From NCBI RefSeq assembly GCF_900078315.1, contig NZ_FKBS01000029.1, positions 618,540 to 682,539 on the forward strand: DNA of 64,000 bases. Direction: 5' to 3'. The stretch comes from Bordetella ansorpii. Its GTDB lineage: Bacteria; Pseudomonadota; Gammaproteobacteria; Burkholderiales; Burkholderiaceae_B. Made by a program: the position numbers and the translations under genes. Below are positions 46,442-54,983 of this stretch, one piece after another (positions within the stretch are counted from its first letter, which is position 1; the number at the start of each line of letters is the position of its first letter). A model generated the notes under the pieces. The model searched no databases. It saw only the letters and a program-made list of their open reading frames with translations, and was not told where the DNA came from.

Positions 46442-48076
46442 TTATTGCAGGGCCGCGTTGGCCTTGGCGTTCAGCTTGGTCTTGAATAGCCAGTCGCGGT
46501 AGTCGTTGAGGTCACCGTCGAAGGGTTCGACCTTGCCGTCGGCCACGATGACGAACTGGTCGGTGGTGGCACGCAGCAAGTGGCGATCGTGCGACACCAG
46601 CACCAGGGTGCCCTCGAACTGCGCCAGGGCCATGGTGAGCGCTTCGCGGGTTTCCAGGTCCAGGTGATTGGTCGGTTCGTCCAGCAACAGCAGATTGGGC
46701 CGTTGCCAGACGATGAGCGCCAAGGCCAGGCGGGCTTTCTCGCCGCCTGAGAAAGGCGCGATGCTGCTGGTTGCCATCGCCCCCGCGAAGTTGAAACCGC
46801 CCAGGAAATTACGCAGTTCCTGTTCGCGCGTGCCGGGGGCCAGCTTGACCATGTGCCACAAGGGCGATTCATCGTGGCGCAGCATCTCGACCTGATGCTG
46901 GGCGAAATACCCGATCGACAGGCCCTTGCCGAAAACTGCCTCGCCGCCCAGGGCCTGCAATTCCCCGGCGATGGTCTTGATGAAGGTGGACTTGCCCGCT
47001 CCGTTCACGCCCAGCAGGCCAATACGCTGGCCGCCCTGCAGCGAAAACTTGATGTCCCTGATGACGATCTTGTCGGCGCCGCCTTCGTCCGCGGCCGGGT
47101 AACCGGCCTGGACGGCGTCCATGCGCAGCAGCGGATCGGGGGCGCGGTCCGGCTCCCGGAATTCGAAGGAAAACTCTGCCGCGGCGCGCAACGGGGCCAA
47201 CTCTTCCATCTTCGCCAGCGCCTTGATCCGGCTTTGCGCCTGGCGCGCTTTCGAGGCCTGGGCCTTGAAGCGATTGATGAACGATTGCAGATGCGCGCGT
47301 TGGCGCAGCTGCTTTTCCATGGCGCCGGCCGCCAGTTCCAGTTGCGCGGCGCGCTGGCGTTCGAAGGCGGAGTAATTGCCCGCATAGCGCTTCAGTTTGC
47401 GCTCATCCACGTGAACCACCACGTTGACCACCTCGTCGAGGAAATCGCGGTCATGCGAAATCACCAGCAACGTGCCGGGATAACGCTTCAACCAGTCCTC
47501 CAGCCACAGGATGGCATCCAGATCCAAGTGGTTGGTGGGCTCGTCCAGCAGCAGCAGTTCAGACGGGCACATCAGCGCTTGCGCCAGGTTCAGCCGCATC
47601 CGCCAGCCACCCGAAAAGCTGGTCAGGGGCTGGTCCATCTGCGCCATCGAGAAGCCCAGGCCAGTCAGCAGTTGTTCCGCCCGCGAGCGCACGGTATAGG
47701 CGTCGGCATCCGCCAGGGCGCCGTACAGCTCGCCGATCAACAGGCCGTTTTCAGGCGTATCGGCAGCGGCTTCCACCTCGGCCAGCCGGGCTTCCAGGCG
47801 GCGCAGTCCCACATCGCCGTCGATCGCGTAGTCGATGGCCGAGCGATCCAGCGCCGGCGTTTCCTGCGCCACGTAGGCCACGCGCCAGTTCGGCGGGTAG
47901 CTCAGATCCCCCTGGTCGGCGTGCAGTTCGCCGCGCAGCAGGGCGAACAGGCTGGACTTGCCCGCGCCATTGGCGCCGATCAAGCCGATCTTGTCGCCGG
48001 GGTTGAGGATGAGGTCGACTTTTTCCAGCAAGGGCTTGACGCCTCTTGCCAGCGAGACTTGCTGAAACCGGATCAT
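46442..48076 (-). CDS. ABC-F ATPase (YheS-like, short form)
   Basis: A 544-residue cytosolic ABC-F protein with two ATPase domains and no membrane part; such proteins act on ribosomes. The first domain has GANGAGKSSLFALL and SFSGGWRMRLNLAQAL; the second has GVNGAGKSTFIK and PFSGGEKARLALALI; each has LLLDEPTNHLDL. The linker between them (about residues 240-320) is basic and helical. It resembles E. coli YheS but ends right after the second domain, missing the C-terminal coiled coil. The ATG at 48076 is where homology begins. Confidence 0.9.
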   Translation of the reverse strand: MIRFQQVSLARGVKPLLEKVDLILNPGDKIGLIGANGAGKSSLFALLRGELHADQGDLSYPPNWRVAYVAQETPALDRSAIDYAIDGDVGLRRLEARLAEVEAAADTPENGLLIGELYGALADADAYTVRSRAEQLLTGLGFSMAQMDQPLTSFSGGWRMRLNLAQALMCPSELLLLDEPTNHLDLDAILWLEDWLKRYPGTLLVISHDRDFLDEVVNVVVHVDERKLKRYAGNYSAFERQRAAQLELAAGAMEKQLRQRAHLQSFINRFKAQASKARQAQSRIKALAKMEELAPLRAAAEFSFEFREPDRAPDPLLRMDAVQAGYPAADEGGADKIVIRDIKFSLQGGQRIGLLGVNGAGKSTFIKTIAGELQALGGEAVFGKGLSIGYFAQHQVEMLRHDESPLWHMVKLAPGTREQELRNFLGGFNFAGAMATSSIAPFSGGEKARLALALIVWQRPNLLLLDEPTNHLDLETREALTMALAQFEGTLVLVSHDRHLLRATTDQFVIVADGKVEPFDGDLNDYRDWLFKTKLNAKANAALQ

Positions 48077-48216
48077 GCAGAGAAGGGCCGCGAGGGCATA
48101 GGAGTGATGCCGCAAACCGGCGGACCAGAGGATAACCGATTCAGGAGACGGCAGCCCGTAACGTATCCCGGATCACGGGCGAACCGGCTATTCGTAAGCG
48201 GCGGTTCGCATCAGGC

Positions 48217-48247
48217 CATACGCGGGGTCATACGCGGGGTCATACGC
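48217..48247. repeat. 12-bp tandem repeat between ABC-F and SDR genes
   Basis: CATACGCGGGGT occurs twice in direct succession, followed by the first seven bases of a third copy. It lies upstream of the ABC-F start in untranslated sequence. A possible slippage tract; no function is evident. Confidence 0.85.
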
Positions 48248-48352
48248 AGTCAACGGCTGCAATGACGCAAATAACAAAGGCGCATCAGGCATCGGCCTGA
48301 CACGCCCTCGCATCAACCATCAAAAGGGGCTGCCGCCCCGGAAAGCTCCGGC

Positions 48353-49069
48353 TTACCGCCCGCCCAGCGACCCGCCGCCATCCACACCCAGCACCTGGCC
48401 GGTGATGAAGCCGGCTTCGTCGGACAACAGGAACGCCACCGCCGCCGCCACTTCCGCCGGCGTGCCCAGCCGCTTCATGGGAATCGAGCTCAGCGTACGC
48501 TTCTCAGCATCACTACCCGCCGGATGATTCTCGCGGAACAATTCCGTCTCGATCGGCCCCGGCGCCACCGCATTGACCGTCACCCCATACTCAGCCAATT
48601 CCAACGCCCAAGTCCGCGTACAGCCCACCAACGCATTCTTCGCGGCCGAATAACTGGTGCGATCCAGCGAACCATGAATAGCCCGGCTGGTGATGTTGAC
48701 GATACGCCCCGTACGACGCACCTTCATCGACTCGACAAACGCCTGCGTGACCTGCACGGCCACACGCACATTCAGGTCCAGCACGCGATACAACGTCGCC
48801 AGATCGATCTCGCCCAGCGGCTGCGGCGACACCACGCCCACGTTGTTCACCACCGCATCAACCGGGAATTTGTCGCGGATCTCGCGCAGCACTTCTTCCG
48901 TGCGGCCCGCATCAGTCAGGTCGCAGGCGTACAGATAGCCCGGAAAATCCACATCGGCGGTATTGCGCGCGATGCCCACCACGTGGCAGCCCAGGTCGGT
49001 CAGGCGCTGCGACAGTGCCCAGCCTATACCCTTGGTGGCTCCCGTCACCAGCACGCATTTGTCCTTCAT
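48353..49069 (-). CDS. SDR family oxidoreductase
   Basis: A 238-residue short-chain dehydrogenase. The NAD(P) motif TGATKGIG (about residues 10-17), NNVG (about 91-94), catalytic serine in NITSRAIHG and Y-x-x-x-K in SYSAAKNALVG are intact; it ends in DGGGSLGGR. SDR enzymes of this size reduce or oxidise alcohols and ketones; the substrate is unknown (FabG-like or glucose-dehydrogenase-like). Its neighbours do not suggest a pathway. Confidence 0.92.
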   Translation of the reverse strand: MKDKCVLVTGATKGIGWALSQRLTDLGCHVVGIARNTADVDFPGYLYACDLTDAGRTEEVLREIRDKFPVDAVVNNVGVVSPQPLGEIDLATLYRVLDLNVRVAVQVTQAFVESMKVRRTGRIVNITSRAIHGSLDRTSYSAAKNALVGCTRTWALELAEYGVTVNAVAPGPIETELFRENHPAGSDAEKRTLSSIPMKRLGTPAEVAAAVAFLLSDEAGFITGQVLGVDGGGSLGGR

Positions 49070-49295
49070 GGATGCAACCCTTTAACGTTGATCATTATTC
49101 ACGGCCTCGGCGCGCGCCAGCGCGGCGCCACGCCATCTGCCCAGTAGACACCAAGCCCGGGGCGGATGTCATGCTCTTTGCGTGACAATCCCGCGCACCA
49201 ACCACGCGGGACAGTAACCCGTCGCGCATCGAATCCGCGTCAATAAGACCCTTGCGGCCTCGACGTTCGGCGGCCTGTCAGCCCAGGCGGATCGG

Positions 49296-50426
49296 TCAGG
49301 GCCGCGTGGTCTGCGGCACGCGCGGCGCCACGGCGCACAGCAATTCGTAGCCGATGGTGCCGGCCGCGCGGGCTACGTCGTCGACCGACGGGCCGCCCTC
49401 GCCCCACAACGCCACCGGCGATCCCACGCCGGCAGACGGGGCCGGTCCCAGGTCGACCATCAGCATGTCCATCGAGACGCGGCCCAAGAGGCGCGTCGGC
49501 ACGCCGGCCACGGTGATGGGCGTACCGGTGCCCGCATGGCGCGGATAGCCATCGGCATAGCCGCAGGCCACCACGCCCACGCGCATGGCCTGCTCGGTGC
49601 GGTAGGTGGCGCCGTAGCCGATGGCCTGGCCAGCCGGCACGCTCTGCACGCCGATGACTTCTGAACGCAGCGACATGGCGGGCCGCAGACCGTACGAGGC
49701 GGCGGACGCGTCGTCGAACGGCGAGGCGCCGTACAGGCAGATGCCTGGCCGCACCCAGTGCTGCGTGCTGGCATCGCCCCGCGCGATCTCCGGGTAGCGC
49801 AGCGTGGCGGCCGAGTTGCAGACGCTGACCGGTCCGTTGGCCAGGCCGCGGGTGGCCTGGCCGAAGACATCGAGCTGGCCCGCCACGCCCTCGGGACCAT
49901 CGGCGCAGGCGAAGTGGGTCATGCGGCCCACCGAACCCAGCACGCCTTTGGCATGCAGTTGCACGGCGCGCGCATGGGCCTGCGCGTAATCGTGCGGCGC
50001 GAAACCCAGACGGTTCATGCCGCTGTTGAGCTTGACCATGACGTCGACACGGCGCGACAGCCGGGCGGTGGCCAGCATGTCGAGCTGTTCGTGCGTGTGC
50101 ACCGTGCTGGTCAGGTGATAGCGATCGACGATTTCCAGGTCGGCGGGTTGGAAGAAGCCTTCCAGCAGCAGGATGGGGCCACCCCAGCCGGCTTCGCGGC
50201 AGCGCACCGCCTCGTCCAGGTCCAGCATGGCCAGGCCCTGCGCCGCCGAGAACCCCGCCACCGCGCGCTCGATGCCGTGGCCATAGGCGTTGGCCTTGAT
50301 GACGGCCCAGATCGACGCGGGCGGGGCGCCCGCGCCCTCGGCGTCCTGGTCGAGCAGGCGGCGCACGACCTCCAGGTTATGACGCAGCGCGGAAACGGAA
50401 ACCGAGGCGGAAATGGGACGCGGCAT
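49296..50426 (-). CDS. alr: Alanine racemase
   Basis: A 376-residue PLP racemase that makes D-alanine for peptidoglycan. The PLP lysine is K44 in AVIKANAYGHG; the second catalytic residue is Tyr in AIGYGATYRTE (about 270), and the RLGRVSMDMLMVDLG region is conserved. It lies next to the LysR and D-amino-acid operon but on the opposite strand from that operon. A housekeeping role is enough to explain it; a link with the neighbouring D-amino-acid genes is possible but not needed. Confidence 0.95.
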   Translation of the reverse strand: MPRPISASVSVSALRHNLEVVRRLLDQDAEGAGAPPASIWAVIKANAYGHGIERAVAGFSAAQGLAMLDLDEAVRCREAGWGGPILLLEGFFQPADLEIVDRYHLTSTVHTHEQLDMLATARLSRRVDVMVKLNSGMNRLGFAPHDYAQAHARAVQLHAKGVLGSVGRMTHFACADGPEGVAGQLDVFGQATRGLANGPVSVCNSAATLRYPEIARGDASTQHWVRPGICLYGASPFDDASAASYGLRPAMSLRSEVIGVQSVPAGQAIGYGATYRTEQAMRVGVVACGYADGYPRHAGTGTPITVAGVPTRLLGRVSMDMLMVDLGPAPSAGVGSPVALWGEGGPSVDDVARAAGTIGYELLCAVAPRVPQTTRP

Positions 50427-50498
50427 GGCAGAACTTCCAGGAAACAGGAAACACGCAAGGCGCGATTTTACCGGGGCGGCCGGGTTTCGGGGACGCCT

Positions 50499-51464
50499 TC
50501 AGGCATCGCCGGCCGGTTCGCCCAGCTCCCCCGTGAACGCCTTGGGCCAGCGCTTGAGCACGTGCCGCAAGGCCGAGACGAAGCGCCGCGCCGGCGCCGA
50601 CAGCGGGCTGTTGGCGGCATGGATCAACTGGATCTTGTGCGGCAGCAGGGGTTCGATGGGGCGCAGCACGAAGTGCTGGCGCGACTCGGGGTGATAGCCG
50701 AACGACTCGATCAGCGCCACGCCCACGCCCTGCCGCACCAGCGCCACGGCTTCGGGCGTGGCGCGCACCTCGATGTCGGGCTTGACCGGCACCTCGCCCG
50801 AATCCAGGAAACGGCTGGCGAGGCGGCCGAACGGGGTATCGGGCTCGTAGCCGATCAGCAGGTGTCCGCGCAGGTCTTCCGCGCGGATGCGGGTCAGGCT
50901 GGCCAGCGGATGGCCGCGCGGAATGGCGCAGGCCAGCCAGCCGTGGCCGATCTCTTCCGACACGACGTGGGCATGCGCGGGCGGCGCCATCGAGGCGATG
51001 CCGAAATCGGCATGGCCCAGCAGCACGTGCGGCAGCAGCATGTCGAAGGCCAGCGGGCGGTAGCGGATCTGCGTGCCCGGATGGCGCTCGCGGAAACGCT
51101 GGATGACCAGCGGAATCAGCCATTCGCTGAAGCTGGGGCTGGAGACGATGCTGAGTATGCCCTCGGACCCGGTCGACAGGTTGGCGGCCAGCGCGTTCAG
51201 GCGATGCACGCCGTCGAAGATGCATTCGGCCTCGGCGAACAGGCGGCGCGCCTCGGGCGTGGGATGCAGCCGGCCCTTGACGCGCTCGAACAGCGCGAAG
51301 CGCAGGCGGTTCTCGGCCGAGGCCAGCACGCGGCTGATGGCCGGCTGGGTGACGAACAGCATGCGGCCGGCTTCGCTGAGCGAGCCGGTGACCATGATGG
51401 CGTGGAAGACTTCGATCTGCCGCAGGCTGAGCCGGCCGACGCCGGGCGGGGAAATGCTGGCCAT
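50499..51464 (-). CDS. LysR-type regulator of the D-amino-acid operon (inferred)
   Basis: A 321-residue LysR regulator; the helix-turn-helix covers residues about 10-70 (LRQIEVFHAIMVTGSLSEAGRMLFVTQPAISRVL) with the effector domain after it. ATG at 51464 (MASISPPGVGRLSLRQIEVF) is chosen because homology starts there; no Shine-Dalgarno sequence is clear and the frame is open for 58 more codons upstream. It is divergent from the N-carbamoyl-D-amino-acid hydrolase gene across about 300 bp holding an inverted repeat (51562-51605), so it probably controls 51768-56438. Confidence 0.88.
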   Translation of the reverse strand: MASISPPGVGRLSLRQIEVFHAIMVTGSLSEAGRMLFVTQPAISRVLASAENRLRFALFERVKGRLHPTPEARRLFAEAECIFDGVHRLNALAANLSTGSEGILSIVSSPSFSEWLIPLVIQRFRERHPGTQIRYRPLAFDMLLPHVLLGHADFGIASMAPPAHAHVVSEEIGHGWLACAIPRGHPLASLTRIRAEDLRGHLLIGYEPDTPFGRLASRFLDSGEVPVKPDIEVRATPEAVALVRQGVGVALIESFGYHPESRQHFVLRPIEPLLPHKIQLIHAANSPLSAPARRFVSALRHVLKRWPKAFTGELGEPAGDA

Positions 51465-51561
51465 GTGAAGAACGCGATAGGAGCGGATGGAGACGCGGCG
51501 GGATCGCGCGGGGTCCGGATGATGGCCGGACAGTGTGGCGAAAAGGATAGTGCCGGCCATG

Positions 51562-51605
51562 CTGTTTTGCATAGCGCCTATAACTAAATGCACGCTCCAA
51601 AACAG
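51562..51605. promoter_or_regulatory. Nested inverted repeats in the LysR/DCase promoter gap
   Basis: CTGTTTT (51562-51568) mirrors AAAACAG (51599-51605), and inside them TGCAT (51568-51572) mirrors ATGCA (51588-51592) with 15 bases between. An AT-rich inverted repeat in the gap between a LysR gene and its divergent partner is where LysR proteins usually bind. The rest of this 304-bp gap is AT-rich but without an obvious -35/-10 pair. Confidence 0.55.
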
Positions 51606-51767
51606 TGCACCCACCCGCCAACAACAACAAATATCCATTTAAATCAAAAACTTGAAAAACATTCGCAAGGCGAAAAAACACGGCCGAATTCCGCCCGGAA
51701 CGATTTACTTCCCCTCGCCCGCGCCGCATCCTTCAGCCATCGAATCCCCCTCTGACAGGATGCCGTC

Positions 51768-52760
51768 ATGTCCCGCACCATCACCGTTGCCGCCGCGCAG
51801 CTTGGCCCGATCCAGAAGGCCGAGGGCCGCGACGTCGTCGTCCCCCGCATGCTTCGCCTGCTGGAGCGCGCCCACCAGCGCGGCGCCGAGGTCGTGGTGT
51901 TCCCCGAACTGGCGCTGACCACGTTCTTCCCGCGCTGGTACCACGAGGATCTGAACGAGGCCGATCACTGGTACGAGACCAGCCTGCCCAGCCCCGCCAC
52001 GCAGCCGCTGTTCGACGCCATCCGCAAATACGGCCTGACGGTCTACCTGGGCTATGCCGAACTGATCAACGAGACCGATGCGCAGGGCGTGGTGAAGAAG
52101 CGCCGCTTCAACACCTCGGTGATCATCGCCCCGTCGGGCGAGATCGTGCTGAAGTACCGCAAGGTGCACCTGCCCGGCCACGCCGAATACGCCTCGCACC
52201 GCGCGGTGCAGCATCTGGAAAAGCGCTATTTCGAAGTGGGCGACCTGGGTTTCCCGGTAGTGCAGGCGCCGGTCGGCGCGGCCAGCCAGCCCGTCAACAT
52301 GGGCATGCTGATCTGCAACGACCGCCGCTGGCCGGAAGCCTGGCGCGTGCTGGGCCTGCAGCAGGTCGAACTGGTCATGCTGGGCTACAACACGCCCGCC
52401 ATGAACCAGGACAACAAGGGCTTCGAGGCGCATCACCTGCGCGTGCTGCATTCGCAACTGGCGATCCAGTCCGGCTGCTACCAGAACGCCTGCTTCGGCG
52501 TGGCCGTGGCCAAGGCCGGCAAAGAAGACGGACACGAGCTGTTCGGCCACTCGATCATCGTGAACCCGCAGGGCGAGATCATCGCGCTGGCGGCCACCTG
52601 GGACGACGAACTGATCGTCGCCGACTGCAACCTGGACCTGTGCGAACTGGGCCGCACCACCGTCTTCAACTTCGAGAAGCACCGCCGTCCCGAAGCCTAC
52701 GGCCGCATCGTCGAGCAGACCGGCAGCGTGCCGCCCGCCGTCTGGACGCCGTCCCGCTGA
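51768..52760 (+). CDS. N-carbamoyl-D-amino-acid hydrolase
   Basis: A 330-residue nitrilase-superfamily amidohydrolase. The catalytic residues are E47 (VVVFPELAL), K132 (KYRKVHLPG) and C183 ([10 protein letters not shown]). The CNDRRWPE sequence, the [21 protein letters not shown] insert and [16 protein letters not shown] match N-carbamoyl-D-amino-acid hydrolases (about 304 residues in Agrobacterium), which release D-amino acids, CO2 and ammonia from N-carbamoyl-D-amino acids. No hydantoinase gene is next to it. It heads the operon, 10 nt before the dehydratase-like gene. Confidence 0.87.
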   Translation: MSRTITVAAAQLGPIQKAEGRDVVVPRMLRLLERAHQRGAEVVVFPELALTTFFPRWYHEDLNEADHWYETSLPSPATQPLFDAIRKYGLTVYLGYAELINETDAQGVVKKRRFNTSVIIAPSGEIVLKYRKVHLPGHAEYASHRAVQHLEKRYFEVGDLGFPVVQAPVGAASQPVNMGMLICNDRRWPEAWRVLGLQQVELVMLGYNTPAMNQDNKGFEAHHLRVLHSQLAIQSGCYQNACFGVAVAKAGKEDGHELFGHSIIVNPQGEIIALAATWDDELIVADCNLDLCELGRTTVFNFEKHRRPEAYGRIVEQTGSVPPAVWTPSR

Positions 52761-52770
52761 TCCCTTGCCG

Positions 52771-53817
52771 ATGAACGCCATGAATCCGACCCTGACCGCC
52801 CTGCCCGACGCCATCGACCACGAACTGCTGGGCCGCCTGCGCGTACCCACGTACGACGACGTGCTGGCCGCCGCGCAACGCATCGCGCCCTATGTGCGCC
52901 GCACGCCGCTCTTGCGCTCGCCGCGCCTGGACGCGCTGGCCGGCGGCCCCGTATGGCTGAAGCTGGAGAACCTGCAGATCACCGGCTCGTTCAAGGCGCG
53001 CGGCGCGTTCAACGCGCTGCTGAACCTGGACACCGACGCCCGCAAGCGCGGCGTGGTCGCCTATTCCACGGGCAACCACGGCCAGGCCATCGCCTGGGCC
53101 GCGCACACGCTGGACATCCCCGCCACCATCGTCATGCCGGTCGACGCGCCGCAGAACAAGGTGGAGAAGGCCGAACGCTACGGCGCGCGCGTGGTGCGCT
53201 ACGACCGCACCAAGGAAAGCCGCGAAGAGATCGGCATGCGCCTGCTGGCGGAAACCGGCGCGACGCTGGTGCCGCCCGGCGACCATCCCGACGTGCTGGC
53301 CGCGCAAGGCACGCTGGCCGTGGAAGCGCTGCTGGACCTGCCCGCCGACGCCCTGGCCAACCTGGGCCTGTTCGCCACGCCGTGCGGCGGCGGCGGCATG
53401 ATCGCCGGCTGCAGCCTGGCCGTGCGCGCGCTGGCGCCGCAGGCCCGCCTGATCGCCGCCGAGCCCGAGGGCTTCGACGATACGGTGCGCTCGCTGGCCA
53501 GCGGCAAGCGCGAACAGAACGCGCCCGACGCCAAGACCCTGTGCGACGCCTTGCAGGCCGCCACGCCCGCCGAACTGCCCTACGCCATCAACGGCCGCTG
53601 CCTGGCCGGCGCCGTGGCGGTCAGCGACACAGAAGTCGGCGCCGCGATCCGCTACGCGCTGGAAGAACTGCGCCTGGTGGTCGAGCCCGGCGGCGCGGTG
53701 GTGCTGGCCGCGCTGCTGGCCGGCCGCATCGACACCCAGGGACGCGACAGCGTCGTGGTGCTGTCGGGCGGCAACATCGACCTGCCGCTGCTGGCCCGGC
53801 TGGCGCAACCGCAATAA
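52771..53817 (+). CDS. Threonine/serine dehydratase-like PLP enzyme
   Basis: A 348-residue fold-type II PLP enzyme. The PLP lysine is K75 in LENLQITGSFKARGA, and the phosphate-binding loop is CGGGG near residue 208. It has a single catalytic domain without the ACT regulatory domain of biosynthetic threonine deaminase, so it looks catabolic. Relatives include threonine dehydratases, serine racemases and hydroxyaspartate lyases. In this operon it may deaminate the released amino acid, but whether it acts on D- or L-forms cannot be read from sequence. ATG 52771 is preferred over the TTG six bases upstream. Confidence 0.87.
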   Translation: MNAMNPTLTALPDAIDHELLGRLRVPTYDDVLAAAQRIAPYVRRTPLLRSPRLDALAGGPVWLKLENLQITGSFKARGAFNALLNLDTDARKRGVVAYSTGNHGQAIAWAAHTLDIPATIVMPVDAPQNKVEKAERYGARVVRYDRTKESREEIGMRLLAETGATLVPPGDHPDVLAAQGTLAVEALLDLPADALANLGLFATPCGGGGMIAGCSLAVRALAPQARLIAAEPEGFDDTVRSLASGKREQNAPDAKTLCDALQAATPAELPYAINGRCLAGAVAVSDTEVGAAIRYALEELRLVVEPGGAVVLAALLAGRIDTQGRDSVVVLSGGNIDLPLLARLAQPQ

Positions 53818-53977
53818 GCCGCCACCGCGGCCCCGCATTACCCATGGCAACCCAGCGAGAGAGACGGCAGTAACAACGAGTCCGGCACAGAACCGGAACG
53901 CATGCAGTACCGTGGGCAGGCAGGCCTGCCCACGTGATCTTCAGTACTCCTATAACAGTCCAAGGAAGGAAATCACC

Positions 53978-54967
53978 ATGTCCTCGCTGCTCAAGAACGC
54001 TGCGCGCCTGCTGTCTCGCGCCGCCCTCCCCGCCGCCCTGCTGCTCGGTTCGCAGGCCGCCCACGCCCAGTACCCCGAACACGCCGTCACCATCGTGGTG
54101 CCCTTCAACACCGGCACCACGCCCGACCTCGTCACGCGCCTCTTGGCCGCGGAAATGGGCAAGGCCACCGGCGGCAACTTCGTGGTGCTCAACCGCGTGG
54201 GCGCCTCGGGCATGATCGGCACCGCCTCGGTCGCCAACGCCGACCCCGACGGCTACACCATCGGCTTCGCCAACGTGGCCACGATGGCGATCAACCAGTC
54301 GCTGTACAAGAAACTGCCGTACGACGCCGACAAGCAGCTGACGCCCGTCGCGCTGACCGGCTCGGTGCAGAACGTGCTGGCCGTGCGTCCCGGCCTGGGC
54401 GTCAAGAGCGTGGAAGCACTGATCGCCATGGCCAAGAAGGATCCGGGCAAGCTGGTCGTGGCCTCGGGCGGCAACGGCACCACGGGCCACCTGAGCGCGG
54501 CCATGTTCATGAGCATGGCGGGCGTCGACCTGATGCACGTGCCCTACAAGGGCGGCGTCGAGGCCGACCTGGCCGTGCTGCGCGGCGAAGCCGACCTGGT
54601 GTTCGAGAACATCTCGTCGATCGCGTCCTTCATCGACCAGAAGAAGGTCATTCCGCTGGCCGTCACCGGCTCGGAACGAGACCCCATCCTGCCGAACCTG
54701 CCGACGCTGAACGAACTGGGCCTGAAGGGCTACCAGGCCGTGGCCTGGACCGGCTACGTCGCGCCCGCCGGCACCGATCCGAAGATCCTGGATTTCCTGA
54801 ACGGCGCCATGAACAAGGCCCTGTCCTCGCAGGAAGTGCAGGACAAGCTGAAGGCCATGGCCTACGTGCCGCACGTCGGCCCCCGCCAGGACCTGTCCGA
54901 CCGCGCCAACAAGGAACGTCCGGTGTGGGCGAAGGTGATCAAGGACGCCAAGGTCAACATCGACTGA
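53978..54967 (+). CDS. Bug-type periplasmic receptor in the D-amino-acid operon
   Basis: A 329-residue Bug/TctC solute-binding protein. The Sec signal ends in SQAAHA (cleavage about residue 30), followed by YPEHAVTIVVPFNTGTTPDLVTR and GASGMIGTASVANADPDGYTIGFAN. AAGGAAGGAAA precedes the ATG. The glycine pair usual in the PxxPGG loop is replaced by NTGT, so the first ligand loop differs from the other two Bug proteins in this window. It sits between the dehydratase and D-aminoacylase genes, 160 nt after the former. Confidence 0.92.
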   Translation: MSSLLKNAARLLSRAALPAALLLGSQAAHAQYPEHAVTIVVPFNTGTTPDLVTRLLAAEMGKATGGNFVVLNRVGASGMIGTASVANADPDGYTIGFANVATMAINQSLYKKLPYDADKQLTPVALTGSVQNVLAVRPGLGVKSVEALIAMAKKDPGKLVVASGGNGTTGHLSAAMFMSMAGVDLMHVPYKGGVEADLAVLRGEADLVFENISSIASFIDQKKVIPLAVTGSERDPILPNLPTLNELGLKGYQAVAWTGYVAPAGTDPKILDFLNGAMNKALSSQEVQDKLKAMAYVPHVGPRQDLSDRANKERPVWAKVIKDAKVNID

Positions 54968-54983
54968 TATCGAGGAGGGTGGC

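Noticed and set aside
49296..50426. Alanine racemase as a dedicated member of the D-amino-acid operon
   Set aside because: It is on the opposite strand and beyond the LysR gene, and cell-wall synthesis needs explain it; kept only as a possible contributor.
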